A stretch of 64,000 bases of DNA from Devosia litorisediminis (GTDB lineage Bacteria; Pseudomonadota; Alphaproteobacteria; Rhizobiales; Devosiaceae), in NCBI RefSeq assembly GCF_018334155.1, contig NZ_JAGXTP010000001.1, positions 1,550,001 through 1,614,000 on the forward strand, in the 5' to 3' direction. The notes beneath the pieces are model-generated. The model was not told the DNA's origin, did no database searches, and saw only the letters and a program-made list of their open reading frames with translations. The translations under genes were made by a program, and so were the position numbers. Every line of letters begins with the position of its first letter. Position 1 is the stretch's first letter. Shown piece after piece: positions 36,733-46,261 of the stretch.

Positions 36733-37344
36733 TGTAACCTCTAAGCAGGTTGTGGTGGTCAGGCTGCCGGGTTCCGTTACAGCGGAAACCGGTAGCCGCT
36801 CTGGCGAGCGCCACCTGTTAAAAAAGCACCTTGTGGTGCCTCTGGGTTTGAAGATGGGAGGGGTGCCCGATAACGTCAAGATCCGGCTGGCGCGCCGCTG
36901 CAACTAAATGTACGAATGGTTAACACTGCATGAACGAGGTCGCAAAGTCTTGGCGCGTCGACATTTTTGCAGTAGTCCTGTCGTGATTTGCCGTTCAATC
37001 GGCTGAGCGAGCATCAAAAATCGATGTGGGCGCGATCCAGCGCAAATAGTCTTTGAGGCACTCTGCTGCCCCCAGTCAAGACGGCAACTCTTGAAAAACA
37101 TAACCCACTGGCACTGACCGATTCGGCGCCTCAACACCGCCGGTTGCCCGGCAACTGGCGTGTTTTGTCGTGAGCGAAAATCGGGCCAATGTCTGATAAG
37201 GACAAATATCGAAACCACTGGCACCGCGCAGATGGTTCTACCTGGCGTGTGAGCAATCAAAGTCTACATCTGGATATCGCTCTTTGCGCATCTTGGGCTC
37301 TTTGGTAAGTACCTGTGCATCAATGAATATGGGCCGTGGAACAC
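36733..37344. other. divergent intergenic region between the GIY-YIG-like gene and the mutase gene
   Basis: This 612-bp region has no supported gene; the minus-strand frame at 36904-37260 translates into unconvincing sequence without a ribosome-binding site. It should hold promoters for both flanking genes. A minus-strand terminator-like hairpin lies at 36817-36838. The composition changes toward the AT-richer type of the mutase gene. Confidence 0.5.
36817..36838 (-). terminator. terminator-like hairpin upstream of the GIY-YIG-like gene
   Basis: On the minus strand, GCACC, loop ACAA, GGTGC (7 bp when G-T and A-T pairs outside are counted) is followed by a run of six T. It lies about 85 bases before the ATG at 36732, inside the leader if transcription starts farther upstream. 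It may end an upstream transcript or act as an attenuator. Confidence 0.55.
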
Positions 37345-38757
37345 ATGACCAGCCTCAAATTTGGCACCAGTGGATTGCGAGGCCTGGCTACAGACCTCAT
37401 CGGAACAGAGGCGCGACGCTATACGACTGCGTTCTTGCGCCATCTGGACCAGATTGGCGAAGCTGCTGATACTTTGTATCTTGGTCGAGACCTGCGTTCG
37501 AGCAGTTCAACCATACTTGCAGACTGCGCAAATGCCGCATCAGCCTTGGGTATTGAAGTTGTTGATTGTGGCGTATTGCCAGCGCCCGCACTTGCCTTAC
37601 ATGCTATGGCGGCAGGCTCCCCAAGCCTCATGATTACTGGCAGTCATATTCCTGCTGATCGCAACGGGCTGAAGTTTTACCGTGCCGCCCGAGAGATCAG
37701 CAAGGAGGACGAAACCGGTATTATACGGCAATTAGGGGACTTCCGATTTTCTGACATTTCCGCATCCACGCTGGATAATACCGCTGCGGCTTTTGATCGC
37801 TATCTGAATAGATACAACGGATTGTTGCGCGCTGACGCGTTGAAGGGCTGGCGAGTTGGCGTTTACGAGCACTCGAGCGCGGGAAGAGAAGCTTTAGCAA
37901 AAGTCTTTGCGGCTTATGGAGCCGAGATCGTTAGGCTCGGGCGCGTCGACGACTTTGTGGCCGTTGACACTGAGGCATTTACCGATGCGGTATTTGCCCC
38001 CTTAACAGGTTGGCTCGAGCAACACCGCCTTGATGCGATTATATCTGCAGACGGGGACGCGGATCGACCACTCTTCATGGACAATCAGGGGGAGTTCGTT
38101 CGTGGCGATGTTTTGGGACTGTTGGCGGCTCAGTTCTTTAAAGCTGACACAGTGGTAACGCCAGTCACCTCCAACACCGCCATCGAAGCGAGTGCCCTGT
38201 TCCCAACTGTGATCCGTACAAAAGTAGGTTCACCCTTCGTCATCGAAGGGATGGAGAAAGCGTTGGCGAGCGGCGGACGCCGTGTCTTTGGCTTCGAAGC
38301 CAATGGAGGGACGCTTTTGGGAACTGATCTCGCCACTGACGGCGAAACCCAACTGACCGCCCTTATGACGCGTGACGCCATCTTGCCATTGATTGGGGTT
38401 TTTGCTTTGGCAGCAGAACAATCATGCTCAATTTCAGACTTGGTCAAACAATTGCCATTGCGCGTCGCACTGAGTGGGCGATTGGAAAATTTCTCGAGCC
38501 AAAAGAGCAGCGCGTTGTTGGAGCAGTTGATGGTTCCACAGTCAGCAACAGCTTTTTTTGCAGCGCGTGGATCAATCGTGCGGATGGAAGCGATCGATGG
38601 ACTTCAGTTCTTCCTCTCAGACGACACCATGGTCCACTACCGCGCTTCGGGCAACGCACCAGAGTTACGATGCTACGTCGAGGCCTGCACATCCGCCCAA
38701 GCTGATAGCGCCCTGCAGTGGGGGTTGGATGCAGCAAGAATAGGAATAGCGCAGTAA
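37345..38757 (+). CDS. phosphomannomutase/phosphoglucomutase-type phosphohexomutase
   Basis: This 470-residue alpha-D-phosphohexomutase starts at ATG 37345; GTG 37336 is open but less typical because the family begins close to KFGTSGLRG. It interconverts hexose-6-phosphate and hexose-1-phosphate, here most likely mannose (ManB/ExoC role). Landmarks are KFGTSGLRGL at the N-terminus, the phosphoserine loop MITGSHIPADRNGLKFY, the Mg loop ADGDADRP, GFEANGG for sugar recognition and YRASGNAPELR for phosphate binding. With manC 3.5 kb downstream it supplies GDP-mannose for Gmd. In many proteobacteria the phosphoserine loop reads TASHNP; here it is TGSHIP, a known variant. The composition is like manC and the BY-kinase gene. 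Confidence 0.9.
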   Translation: MTSLKFGTSGLRGLATDLIGTEARRYTTAFLRHLDQIGEAADTLYLGRDLRSSSSTILADCANAASALGIEVVDCGVLPAPALALHAMAAGSPSLMITGSHIPADRNGLKFYRAAREISKEDETGIIRQLGDFRFSDISASTLDNTAAAFDRYLNRYNGLLRADALKGWRVGVYEHSSAGREALAKVFAAYGAEIVRLGRVDDFVAVDTEAFTDAVFAPLTGWLEQHRLDAIISADGDADRPLFMDNQGEFVRGDVLGLLAAQFFKADTVVTPVTSNTAIEASALFPTVIRTKVGSPFVIEGMEKALASGGRRVFGFEANGGTLLGTDLATDGETQLTALMTRDAILPLIGVFALAAEQSCSISDLVKQLPLRVALSGRLENFSSQKSSALLEQLMVPQSATAFFAARGSIVRMEAIDGLQFFLSDDTMVHYRASGNAPELRCYVEACTSAQADSALQWGLDAARIGIAQ

Positions 38758-38860
38758 ATCGAGAAGATGTTGATCGCTAATGGATCGTCTGCTCTTCGAC
38801 CCCCTCTCGTGCTGTTCACGCTATGACGCTTTTTAAGGCCTGAATTTCCCGCCAGCCTAC

Positions 38861-38886
38861 AAGCGAAAACCACTTACTTCGCTTTT
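38861..38886 (+). terminator. weak intrinsic terminator after the mutase gene
   Basis: AAGCGAA (38861-38867) and TTCGCTT (38878-38884) form a 7-bp stem with a ten-base loop, ending in a short T run. It lies about 100 bp after the mutase stop and faces the convergent cysNC gene. Confidence 0.45.
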
Positions 38887-39011
38887 AGCCTTGATGCCAT
38901 TTCTCAGGCTCAAACGCCCGCGTTGCCCGGTAAGAGGCTGCCTCAGACATGAAATCATGAGCAAAGACCAGCCGAAGGGTTTTCCAAACAGCCGTTCCCT
39001 TCCCTGTTATT

Positions 39012-40901
39012 CTATCCATTTCCGCTTAGCCAGTCGTGGAGCTGATCAGCTAGGATTGTGGGTTCGTGTTCGGCGCCGTGCAGGATCAGTTCGGGCTGGG
39101 TGGGTTCTTCGAACGGGCTGTCAATGCCGGTGAAATTGGCGATTTCGCCGGCGCGGGCGCGCTTGTACAGGCCCTTGGGATCGCGCGCTTCGCACACCTC
39201 GATGGGCGTGTCGACATAGACCTCGACAAAGTCGATATCGCCGGCAATCTCGCGCGCCAGCCGCCGTTCATTGCGGAACGGCGAGATGAACGAGACCAGC
39301 ACGATCAGGCCGGCATCGGCCATCAGCCGGGCCACTTCGGCCACGCGGCGGATGTTTTCCACGCGCGCCGCTTCGGTAAAGCCCAGATCCCGGTTCAGCC
39401 CGTGCCGCACATTGTCGCCATCCAGAATATAGGCGTGGCGGCCTTCGGCGGTCAGCCGCTTTTCCAGCAGATTGGCGATCGAGGACTTGCCCGAGCCCGA
39501 CAGTCCGGTAAACCAGACGATGCGGGCGGTCTGCCCCTTCATGGCAGCGCGCACATCGCGGTTCACATCGAACGACTGATAGGTCAGGTTCTGCGCCCGG
39601 CGCAGACCAAAATCGATGGTCCCGGCCCCCAGCGTCGCATTGGTCAGCCGGTCCACCAGAATGAACCCGCCGGTCAACCCATTGCTGGCATAGCTGTCAA
39701 AGGCGATGGGCTTGTCCGTGGCAATGGTCAGCGTGGCCACTTCATTGAGGTCGACCTTGGTCGCTGCGGTCTGCTCGAGCGTGTTCACATTGGTGCGGAA
39801 TTTGAGATCGGTAATGGTGGCCGGCACCATCTGCGCGCCCACCTTGAGCAGATAGGAGCGCCCTACAAACGCCGATTCCTCGGCCATCCACACCACGCGG
39901 GCCTGGAACTGGTTGGAATATTCCGGCGTCTCGCCGGGACGCGACAGCACATCGCCGCGCGAGATATCGACCTCGCGATCAAGCACCAGCGTCACCGCCT
40001 GCCCCGCCTGGGCATGGTCCAGATCACCATCCATGGTAACGATGCGACTGACCACGGCCGGTTTGCGCGAGGAGGCAATCAGCACCTCATCGCCCACGGC
40101 AATGGCGCCTGACGCCACCGTTCCCGAAAAGCCGCGGAAATCCAGATTGGGCCGGTTGACCCATTGCACCGGAAAGCGGAACTGCTGGGCGCTGCGGTCT
40201 TCGCTGACATCAATGGCTTCAAGATAGGGCACCAGCGCTGCGCCATCATACCAGGGCGTGCGCGGGCTTTGGCTCAGCATGTTGTCGCCGCGCAGCGCCG
40301 AGACCGGAATGGCCTCCAGCGTCTTGAACCCCAGCGGCGCGGCAAAGGCGCGATATTCAGCAACAATACGCTCAAACACGCCCTGATCGTAATCGACCAG
40401 ATCGATCTTGTTGACCACCAGCACCACATGCTTGACCCCGATCAGCGACAGGATGAAGCTGTGTCGGCGGGTCTGGGTCAGCACGCCCTTGCGCGCATCG
40501 ATCAACACCAGCGCCAGATCGGCATTGGACGCCCCGGTCGCCATATTGCGGGTATATTGCTCATGGCCCGGCGTATCGGCGACGATGAACTTGCGCTTGT
40601 CGGTGGAAAAGAACCGATAGGCCACGTCAATGGTGATGCCCTGCTCGCGCTCGGCGGTCAGCCCGTCCACCAGCAGCGAGAAGTCGATCCCCTCATCGCC
40701 CACATGGCGGTTATGGCTTTCCTTTTTCAGGCTCGCCAACTGGTCATCCAGGATCAGCTGGCTGTCATAGAGCAGCCGCCCGATCAGCGTGGACTTGCCA
40801 TCGTCAACGCTGCCGCAGGTCAGAAAGCGCAGCATCGACTTGTCGGTCTGCTGGCGCAGCCACAGGGCGATATCGGTATCGGGTGTCACTGAGATATCCA
40901 T
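39012..40901 (-). CDS. cysNC: bifunctional sulfate adenylyltransferase GTPase subunit / adenylylsulfate kinase
   Basis: This 629-residue fusion (NodQ type) activates sulfate: with CysD it makes APS from ATP and sulfate using GTP, and the C-terminal kinase phosphorylates APS to PAPS. The GTPase half has [10 protein letters not shown] (G1), ADTPGHEQYTRN (G3) and NKIDLVDYD (G4), followed by the EF-Tu-like beta domains. The APS-kinase half has WFTGLSGSGKSSIANLLEKRL, DGDNVRHGLNRDLGF, then FVEVYVDTPIEVCEARDPKGLYK, all in good order. It overlaps cysD by one base (TGATG). In this locus the product PAPS fits the sulfotransferase in the gmd operon; general sulfur assimilation is an alternative or additional role. 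Confidence 0.97.
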   Translation of the reverse strand: MDISVTPDTDIALWLRQQTDKSMLRFLTCGSVDDGKSTLIGRLLYDSQLILDDQLASLKKESHNRHVGDEGIDFSLLVDGLTAEREQGITIDVAYRFFSTDKRKFIVADTPGHEQYTRNMATGASNADLALVLIDARKGVLTQTRRHSFILSLIGVKHVVLVVNKIDLVDYDQGVFERIVAEYRAFAAPLGFKTLEAIPVSALRGDNMLSQSPRTPWYDGAALVPYLEAIDVSEDRSAQQFRFPVQWVNRPNLDFRGFSGTVASGAIAVGDEVLIASSRKPAVVSRIVTMDGDLDHAQAGQAVTLVLDREVDISRGDVLSRPGETPEYSNQFQARVVWMAEESAFVGRSYLLKVGAQMVPATITDLKFRTNVNTLEQTAATKVDLNEVATLTIATDKPIAFDSYASNGLTGGFILVDRLTNATLGAGTIDFGLRRAQNLTYQSFDVNRDVRAAMKGQTARIVWFTGLSGSGKSSIANLLEKRLTAEGRHAYILDGDNVRHGLNRDLGFTEAARVENIRRVAEVARLMADAGLIVLVSFISPFRNERRLAREIAGDIDFVEVYVDTPIEVCEARDPKGLYKRARAGEIANFTGIDSPFEEPTQPELILHGAEHEPTILADQLHDWLSGNG

Positions 40902-41809
40902 CAGAAATACCCTTCCTGCTTCTTCTTTTCCATCGAACCCACGCTGTCGCTGTCGATCAGCCGCCCTTCGCGCTCCGAGGTCCGGCTGGCCTGCATCTCC
41001 ATGATGATCGAGGCCAGATCGGCCGCATCGGAGCGGATAGCCCCGGTCAGCGGATAGCAGCCCAGCGTGCGGAACCGCACCATTTCCATGCGCGCAGTCT
41101 CGCCCGGCTCCAGCGGCATGCGCGCATCATCGACCATGATCAGCGTGCCCGAGCGCTCCACCACAGGGCGGGGCTTGGCAAAATACAGCGAGGGCAGTTC
41201 GATCCCCTCGGCATAGATGTAGGTCCACACGTCCAGCTCGGTCCAGTTGCTGATCGGGAACACCCGCATGCTCTCGCCGGGGTTCAGCCGCGTGTTGAAC
41301 ACCCGCCACAGCTCGGGCCGCTGGTTCTTGGGGTCCCAGGCATGGCTGGCATTGCGGTGCGAGAAGATGCGCTCCTTGGCCCGGCTCTTCTCCTCGTCGC
41401 GCCGCGCCCCGCCAATCGCCGCATCATACTGCCCGGCGTTGAGCGCCTGACGCAGCGCCTGGGTCTTCATGATGTCTGTATAGCGCGAGGAGCCATGCTC
41501 GAACGGATTGATATTGGCCGCCAGACCCTCGGGATTGGTATGGCTGATCAGCTCGAAGCCATGCTTGTCCGCCATCGCATCGCGAAACGCGATCATCTCG
41601 GCGAACTTCCAGGTCGTGTTCACATGCAGCAGCGGAAACGGGATCTTGGAGGGATAAAACGCCTTGCGCGCCAGATGCAGCAAAACGCTGGAATCCTTGC
41701 CGATCGAATACATCATCACCGGCCGCTCAAAACTCGAGGCAACCTCCCGCAAAATCTCAATGCTCTCAGCCTCGAGAGACTGCAAATGGGTTTGTGCACC
41801 AGTTAGCAA
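40901..41809 (-). CDS. cysD: sulfate adenylyltransferase subunit 2
   Basis: CysD carries out ATP sulfurylase chemistry together with the CysN GTPase. The protein shows [23 protein letters not shown] (PP-loop SIGKDSS), [35 protein letters not shown] and the conserved end [13 protein letters not shown] place the start at TTG 41809, which gives 302 residues, the E. coli CysD length, just before [14 protein letters not shown]. The frame is open up to 41944 but has no family-like sequence there. There is no ATG at the expected place, and base composition changes from very GC-rich to AT-richer at this very point. The 5' end may therefore have been rebuilt by recombination. Confidence 0.93.
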   Translation of the reverse strand: MLTGAQTHLQSLEAESIEILREVASSFERPVMMYSIGKDSSVLLHLARKAFYPSKIPFPLLHVNTTWKFAEMIAFRDAMADKHGFELISHTNPEGLAANINPFEHGSSRYTDIMKTQALRQALNAGQYDAAIGGARRDEEKSRAKERIFSHRNASHAWDPKNQRPELWRVFNTRLNPGESMRVFPISNWTELDVWTYIYAEGIELPSLYFAKPRPVVERSGTLIMVDDARMPLEPGETARMEMVRFRTLGCYPLTGAIRSDAADLASIIMEMQASRTSEREGRLIDSDSVGSMEKKKQEGYF

Positions 41810-42251
41810 CGCTATCAACTCCAATCGACAGGCCGCCACGAGTAGCCTGAACACGGCCAGTTGGTAGGCTGCATGGATTTTTCGATCAAGGCGAAATGGC
41901 CTGAAAGCGACGCCGCTTTGGGCCGAAAGGCACAATAAACTCAACGACTTGCGTTACCCGCCATTGAACACTGCGCGCATTTCGTAAATGCGCAGGAAAG
42001 TGCGTGCGAACACCGCTGAGGAGAAAAAAAGTTTATGGAACCAGCTTCAACCTCGGTTGGCCTGCCTCCGCTCAATTCCGTTCTCATCGGCGAGCCATGC
42101 ACCAGATGCAAATCTGCCTATTAAGACAGTTTCACAGCGCGTTGGGGCATTAATCAGTATTGTGTTTTTCGGCACGCCCGACTTCAATAAAATTACTTTG
42201 AATGGTAATTGACGTCGCATCTAATTGTTAATTGAGCCGGGGATTTAATTG
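41810..42251. other. divergent region between cysD and manC
   Basis: This is a 440-bp divergent promoter region. A plus-strand 29-residue frame (ATG 42035, with GAGGAG 11 bases upstream) is present but unsupported otherwise. The sequence is AT-richer than cysD and resembles the flank of manC. Confidence 0.45.
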
Positions 42252-43679
42252 ATGTCGGATTTGATCGTTCCAGTCATTCTGGCGGGTGGACAGGGCACTC
42301 GGCTCTGGCCGATGTCTCGAGCTGCACGCCCAAAACAGTTCCTGTCTCTGGTCGGCGACGTCAGCTTGTTCCAGCAGACGCTGCAGCGCGTCAACGACCA
42401 GTCGGTCTACGCACCGCCGGTGGTAATTACCAATGCAGACTACCGATTCATTGTAGCGGAACAGGCCGCAGAACTCGAACTGGCACTGCACGCTACACTT
42501 CTCGAGCCGCTCGCACGCAATACCGCCGTCGCCATTGCCGCGGCAGCGGCCTTTGTGAGTGCCAGCTTTGGCCCAGAAGCAATCATGCTCGTTTTACCCT
42601 CCGACCATGATGTGTCCATTGATGAAGGCTACCGCCACGCCATTCAGCATGCGGCACACGCTGCCCGAAACGGCAGTTTGGTCACATTTGGCCTTCTGCC
42701 TACACATGCTGAGACTGGCTACGGCTATATCAAAGCAAATGCTTCCCCGGGTGACGGCGCGAAACCAATTGATGCTTTTGTCGAGAAGCCTGACCTAAAG
42801 CGTGCCCAGCAAATGCTAGCAGAAGGCGGATACTTCTGGAATTCAGGGATGTTCATGCTCGGGGCGGGCGCCTTTATGCGCGAGTGCGCAAGTCTGGCTC
42901 CTGAAACTTTCTCTGCAGCTGAGGCCTCTGTGACAACGGCCAAATCTGATCTGGATTTCGTACGTCTTGACGAGGCAAGCTTTTCACAAGCTCCCAACAT
43001 ATCGGTTGACTACGCCATCTTTGAGAAGACCAAGCTTGCGATGGTGACACCAGTCAACTTCGGCTGGTCTGACTTGGGAAGTTGGGATGCAGTTTGGAAA
43101 GCCAGTTCGAAAGATGCCAACAACAATGCAAGTCAGGGCAACGTTACGATGAATGACGTTTCCAACTCACTCGTTGTAACCGACCACGCACATGTGGCTG
43201 TTGATGGCCTGGACAATGTCGCTGTCATAGCAAGTAATGACGCTATCTATGTTGGAAAGTTGTCAGAGGCACAGAAGGTCGGAGCAATGGTCAAAGTGCT
43301 TCGCGCCGACAAAAAAACATCAGGTCTCACAGAAATCCATAAGACAGCATACCGCCCTTGGGGTGGGTATTCCTCAATATTGGCGGGCGATCGTTTCCAG
43401 GTTAAACGGCTCTTCGTCAAACCTGGTAAAAAACTGAGCCTGCAGAAGCATCATCATCGTGCAGAACATTGGATTGTGGTTCGAGGCACAGCCGATGTGA
43501 CAATCGACGGAGTGGTGACAACACTAAGTGAAAACCAGTCGATCTACTTACCACTTGGCTGTACCCACCGCCTTGCTAACCCTGGAAAGATCGAGCTCGA
43601 GTTGATCGAAGTGCAGACGGGATCCTACCTGGGTGAAGACGACATCATTCGCATTGAGGACGAATTTGGTCGTGTTTGA
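42252..43679 (+). CDS. manC: mannose-1-phosphate guanylyltransferase / mannose-6-phosphate isomerase
   Basis: This 475-residue type II bifunctional enzyme makes GDP-mannose and can also interconvert fructose-6-P and mannose-6-P. The N-terminal nucleotidyltransferase has PVILAGGQGTRLWPMSRAARPKQF (GxGxRLWP and PKQ), LVLPSDHD and FVEKPDLKRA. The C-terminal cupin isomerase domain has RPWGGYSSI, FQVKRLFVKPGKKLSLQKHHHRAEHWIVV and IPLG-like (YLPLGCTHRLANPG) metal-site residues. The start is ATG 42252. Together with the mutase at 37345 it feeds gmd. It is a single gene on the plus strand, followed by a tRNA gene. Confidence 0.97.
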   Translation: MSDLIVPVILAGGQGTRLWPMSRAARPKQFLSLVGDVSLFQQTLQRVNDQSVYAPPVVITNADYRFIVAEQAAELELALHATLLEPLARNTAVAIAAAAAFVSASFGPEAIMLVLPSDHDVSIDEGYRHAIQHAAHAARNGSLVTFGLLPTHAETGYGYIKANASPGDGAKPIDAFVEKPDLKRAQQMLAEGGYFWNSGMFMLGAGAFMRECASLAPETFSAAEASVTTAKSDLDFVRLDEASFSQAPNISVDYAIFEKTKLAMVTPVNFGWSDLGSWDAVWKASSKDANNNASQGNVTMNDVSNSLVVTDHAHVAVDGLDNVAVIASNDAIYVGKLSEAQKVGAMVKVLRADKKTSGLTEIHKTAYRPWGGYSSILAGDRFQVKRLFVKPGKKLSLQKHHHRAEHWIVVRGTADVTIDGVVTTLSENQSIYLPLGCTHRLANPGKIELELIEVQTGSYLGEDDIIRIEDEFGRV

Positions 43680-43781
43680 GCGCATCGCTGCGGTATCGAC
43701 GACAGCCAAGTATTCTTAGGGCAATAATGCTCGCCCTGCCCCATTGCAGAGCAAGCACTTCGATGCTAAACGACGGCCCGT

Positions 43782-43857
<76 letters not shown>

Positions 43858-44143
43858 CAAGTCCCTACATTATGGTTTTCTTGTCTCCGTCATGCCGGCG
43901 GTGATATTTGCTCGACTATCACCGCGAATAAGTGGCAGTTTCACCGATAGTGCACTGATCCAGTGTCACGGCCTCAGATCATGCTTTGGCGATCTTTATT
44001 GTGAATGACTGTATTTCAACTGATAGCCTTGTTTTGGCGGCTGCGCGTGGACATCAAGTTCGTGCCTTTGCGCCAGTAGCCTAGGGAGAGGCTGACTGCA
44101 ACGAACAGAACGTAGACGGCATCAATGGAGAGGAGAGCAAGCG

Positions 44144-44446
44144 GTGACCATCAAATTTGAGCCGTCAGAACTGCCCGGTTGGCCGGCGGCTATGAGCCAG
44201 CAAATGGCCGCCTCTTACTGCGGTCTCTCAGTAGGAACCTTCGCTTCTGTGTGCCCCGTCGCCCCGATCTCGATAACAGCGTCCAAGGCAGGCCAAAGGT
44301 ATCTCAAGTTGCGCTTGGATGAATGGCTTCTATCGCTCGATATCAACGAGCCCAGTCCAAATGCGGGAATTGAGCGCATGCGCCGCGTTCGCCAAGTGAG
44401 AACGCAAGCCCGAAGAATACTGAGGACGCGGGGCGCCAAATACTAG
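44144..44446 (+). CDS. small AlpA/excisionase-like DNA-binding protein
   Basis: This 100-residue basic protein starts at GTG 44144 behind a strong GAGGAGAG site. The region PAAMSQQMAASYCGLSVGTFAS looks like the helix-turn-helix of AlpA or excisionase-like proteins common in alphaproteobacterial prophages and islands. The last third is Arg-rich (RMRRVRQVRTQARRILRTR). It lies 290 bp after a tRNA gene, a typical place for island remnants, but no integrase is nearby. Its function is inferred from the motif and context. Confidence 0.55.
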   Translation: MTIKFEPSELPGWPAAMSQQMAASYCGLSVGTFASVCPVAPISITASKAGQRYLKLRLDEWLLSLDINEPSPNAGIERMRRVRQVRTQARRILRTRGAKY

Positions 44447-44633
44447 GGTGCGGGTAGCTTGGCAGAGTGTCGGTCAGCTGCTCCCTCAAACCCAGCAATC
44501 CATGCAATTTGCTCGCACGAAATGCGGTCGGGCGGCATTACACCAAGATAAATCGGCGCAACGTGGTCCAGCAATGGTAAGCTTAATTTGCAAGTTTAGT
44601 TGATCGCCAGATGGTTGGGCATATGTTCGCGTC

Positions 44634-44855
44634 ATGGACAATCAACTCACAAATTGGGCCAGCCTGCTCACTCTCACCGTCGCTGCCGCGGCAATTCTGT
44701 TTACGGCAGCTATCTTGGCGATCACCAAACGAAACAAGCAACAGTCCCAAACGATGATTGAGCCCGAGCACAGCCTTGTCCGTCCACAGCAGGCAGCTAA
44801 TGCCAACCCAGAGGTTGTTGCACGCTTTATACAGGCCTTTAACGAAAACTCCTGA
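44634..44855 (+). CDS. small single-span membrane protein, hypothetical
   Basis: This 73-residue frame has a hydrophobic segment at about residues 9-30 (ASLLTLTVAAAAILFTAAILAI) followed by basic KRNKQQ, which suggests an N-out single-span protein with a short cytoplasmic tail. No clear ribosome-binding site precedes the ATG. No family is recognised. It could be a real small gene or chance. Confidence 0.4.
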   Translation: MDNQLTNWASLLTLTVAAAAILFTAAILAITKRNKQQSQTMIEPEHSLVRPQQAANANPEVVARFIQAFNENS

Positions 44856-45151
44856 CAAGCATTATGCATTGACGCTGCTGCCAAAGGATTTTTACCGTCG
44901 CCCGTGCGGATATCACTTTCACAAATTGTGAAAGCTAATGGTCACTCCCAAACGCCCAACGACAAATCTGAGCAAAGACGAACACGCTGAACCTGCTGCC
45001 AAAAACCGCACTCGTTGGCTGCTCATTACCATACAACGCCTATTCGCTTGCTCCTGGTCGGCGCCACAACGCCCCGACACCAGCCCGATGGGCATCCTTG
45101 TGCCCCCAATAGGCCTATGAAAGACGTAGTTTCAATGCGCCATGGGCATGC

Positions 45152-46261
45152 CTAAAAGCTTGGGTCATAGTTGAAATACAGCGGATTTGAGAGGGCGACC
45201 ATATTCTGGCTCTGGGCCATGGAGTTTGGCACTTCGGGGTATGGGGCCTGTGGGCCTTCGATTTCCACCCGGTAGTAATTTCGTTCTCCGGTCGCCGGCG
45301 TATCGATAAACTGCACCGAACGCGTATCGGCGTCGGTGATGAAGCTACCGAAATCGTCGCGATTTTTGATCACCCGCACCTTGTAACAGGCACCCGAAAT
45401 GCCGCCGCCAACCAGCCGCACTTCAAACGTCACTGGCCGCCCGGTGGGTTTGACGTTATCGCCCATCATCATGTCCATCACGCCGTCGCCATCATGATCG
45501 GCCCAGAGTTCGACACGCGGATTATAGGGGTTGGAGCTGACTGAAGCCCGCCCTGCAACCAAAGCCTCGAGCAGCGCCTGTTTGCTGCGTGACCTGGCAA
45601 AGACCCAGGTGGTTGGGGTCCCGACATAATTGCCGGTGGCTTCAATGCTCAGCGGGGTAATCTGTTCAGGGGTGTCGGGGACGCCATGATGGCTATCGCT
45701 ACCGCCGCGCGCGCCCAGCATCCGCCCTGACTTCAGCATGTCGTCCCAGATCCGCACGCCGGGCACATTCTTGGGCCAGACGCTGGTGTTCCATATCTCC
45801 ACAGAGTCGGCGAGATCGAAAGAGTAGCCGTAGTGGTTCTTGGTGCTGGGATGGTTCGCCGACATGTGGATTGCCAGCTCCTGCTTGAGCTTGAGGATGT
45901 TCCAGTCACGGTCATCGCGGTGATCGAAAACGCGTTGGTGATCATAGGGCTCAGCGGAAAGAATATTGATGTGCCCGCGGCAGGCGGTGAGCTCGGCACC
46001 GTAGAACAGCAGGACGGTGTCGGATCTGAATTCGGGATCTGCCCAGGTATGCTGCGCGACGGCGCCCTGCACATGAACGTCGTGATCCGTGATCGCCAAA
46101 TAGTCAAATCCCATCTTCTCGGCAAAGCCGATGATCTTGGCTTGAGGATTGTTCGAGGAATCCTTGCTGTGGCGCGAGTGCATGTGCCAGTCGCCCTTGA
46201 GCCAGACACCATCGATGTGACTGGCCAGCGGCGGCAAGGTTTCTGGAATGGGCGGGATCAT
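45152..46261 (-). CDS. CehA/McbA-type PHP-domain metallohydrolase
   Basis: This 369-residue protein is of the PHP superfamily. KGDWHMHSRHSKDS supplies the first metal ligands, YLAITDHDVH the next, and GSDSHHGVPD the C-terminal histidines. A HxxH-like SANHPSTKNHYGY region lies between. The last 120 residues form a beta-rich domain. The family includes the carbaryl hydrolase CehA and many uncharacterised phosphoesterases. No signal peptide is visible. It is the last gene of the catabolic operon and overlaps the GH38 gene by 4 bp (ATGA), which suggests a phosphodiester or ester cleavage in the same pathway. The substrate is unknown. Confidence 0.85.
   Translation of the reverse strand: MIPPIPETLPPLASHIDGVWLKGDWHMHSRHSKDSSNNPQAKIIGFAEKMGFDYLAITDHDVHVQGAVAQHTWADPEFRSDTVLLFYGAELTACRGHINILSAEPYDHQRVFDHRDDRDWNILKLKQELAIHMSANHPSTKNHYGYSFDLADSVEIWNTSVWPKNVPGVRIWDDMLKSGRMLGARGGSDSHHGVPDTPEQITPLSIEATGNYVGTPTTWVFARSRSKQALLEALVAGRASVSSNPYNPRVELWADHDGDGVMDMMMGDNVKPTGRPVTFEVRLVGGGISGACYKVRVIKNRDDFGSFITDADTRSVQFIDTPATGERNYYRVEIEGPQAPYPEVPNSMAQSQNMVALSNPLYFNYDPSF

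Noticed and set aside
36904..37260. 118-residue minus-strand frame between the GIY-YIG-like and mutase genes
   Set aside because: No ribosome-binding site and no domain; it lies in a likely divergent promoter region.
39066..40112. 348-residue plus-strand frame opposite cysNC
   Set aside because: Mirror frame of a high-GC gene; cysNC motifs are complete on the minus strand.
40883..41806. 307-residue plus-strand frame opposite cysD
   Set aside because: Mirror frame; cysD motifs are complete on the minus strand.
44938..45120. 60-residue plus-strand frame
   Set aside because: No ribosome-binding site, no family, and composition like noncoding flank; not listed as a gene.
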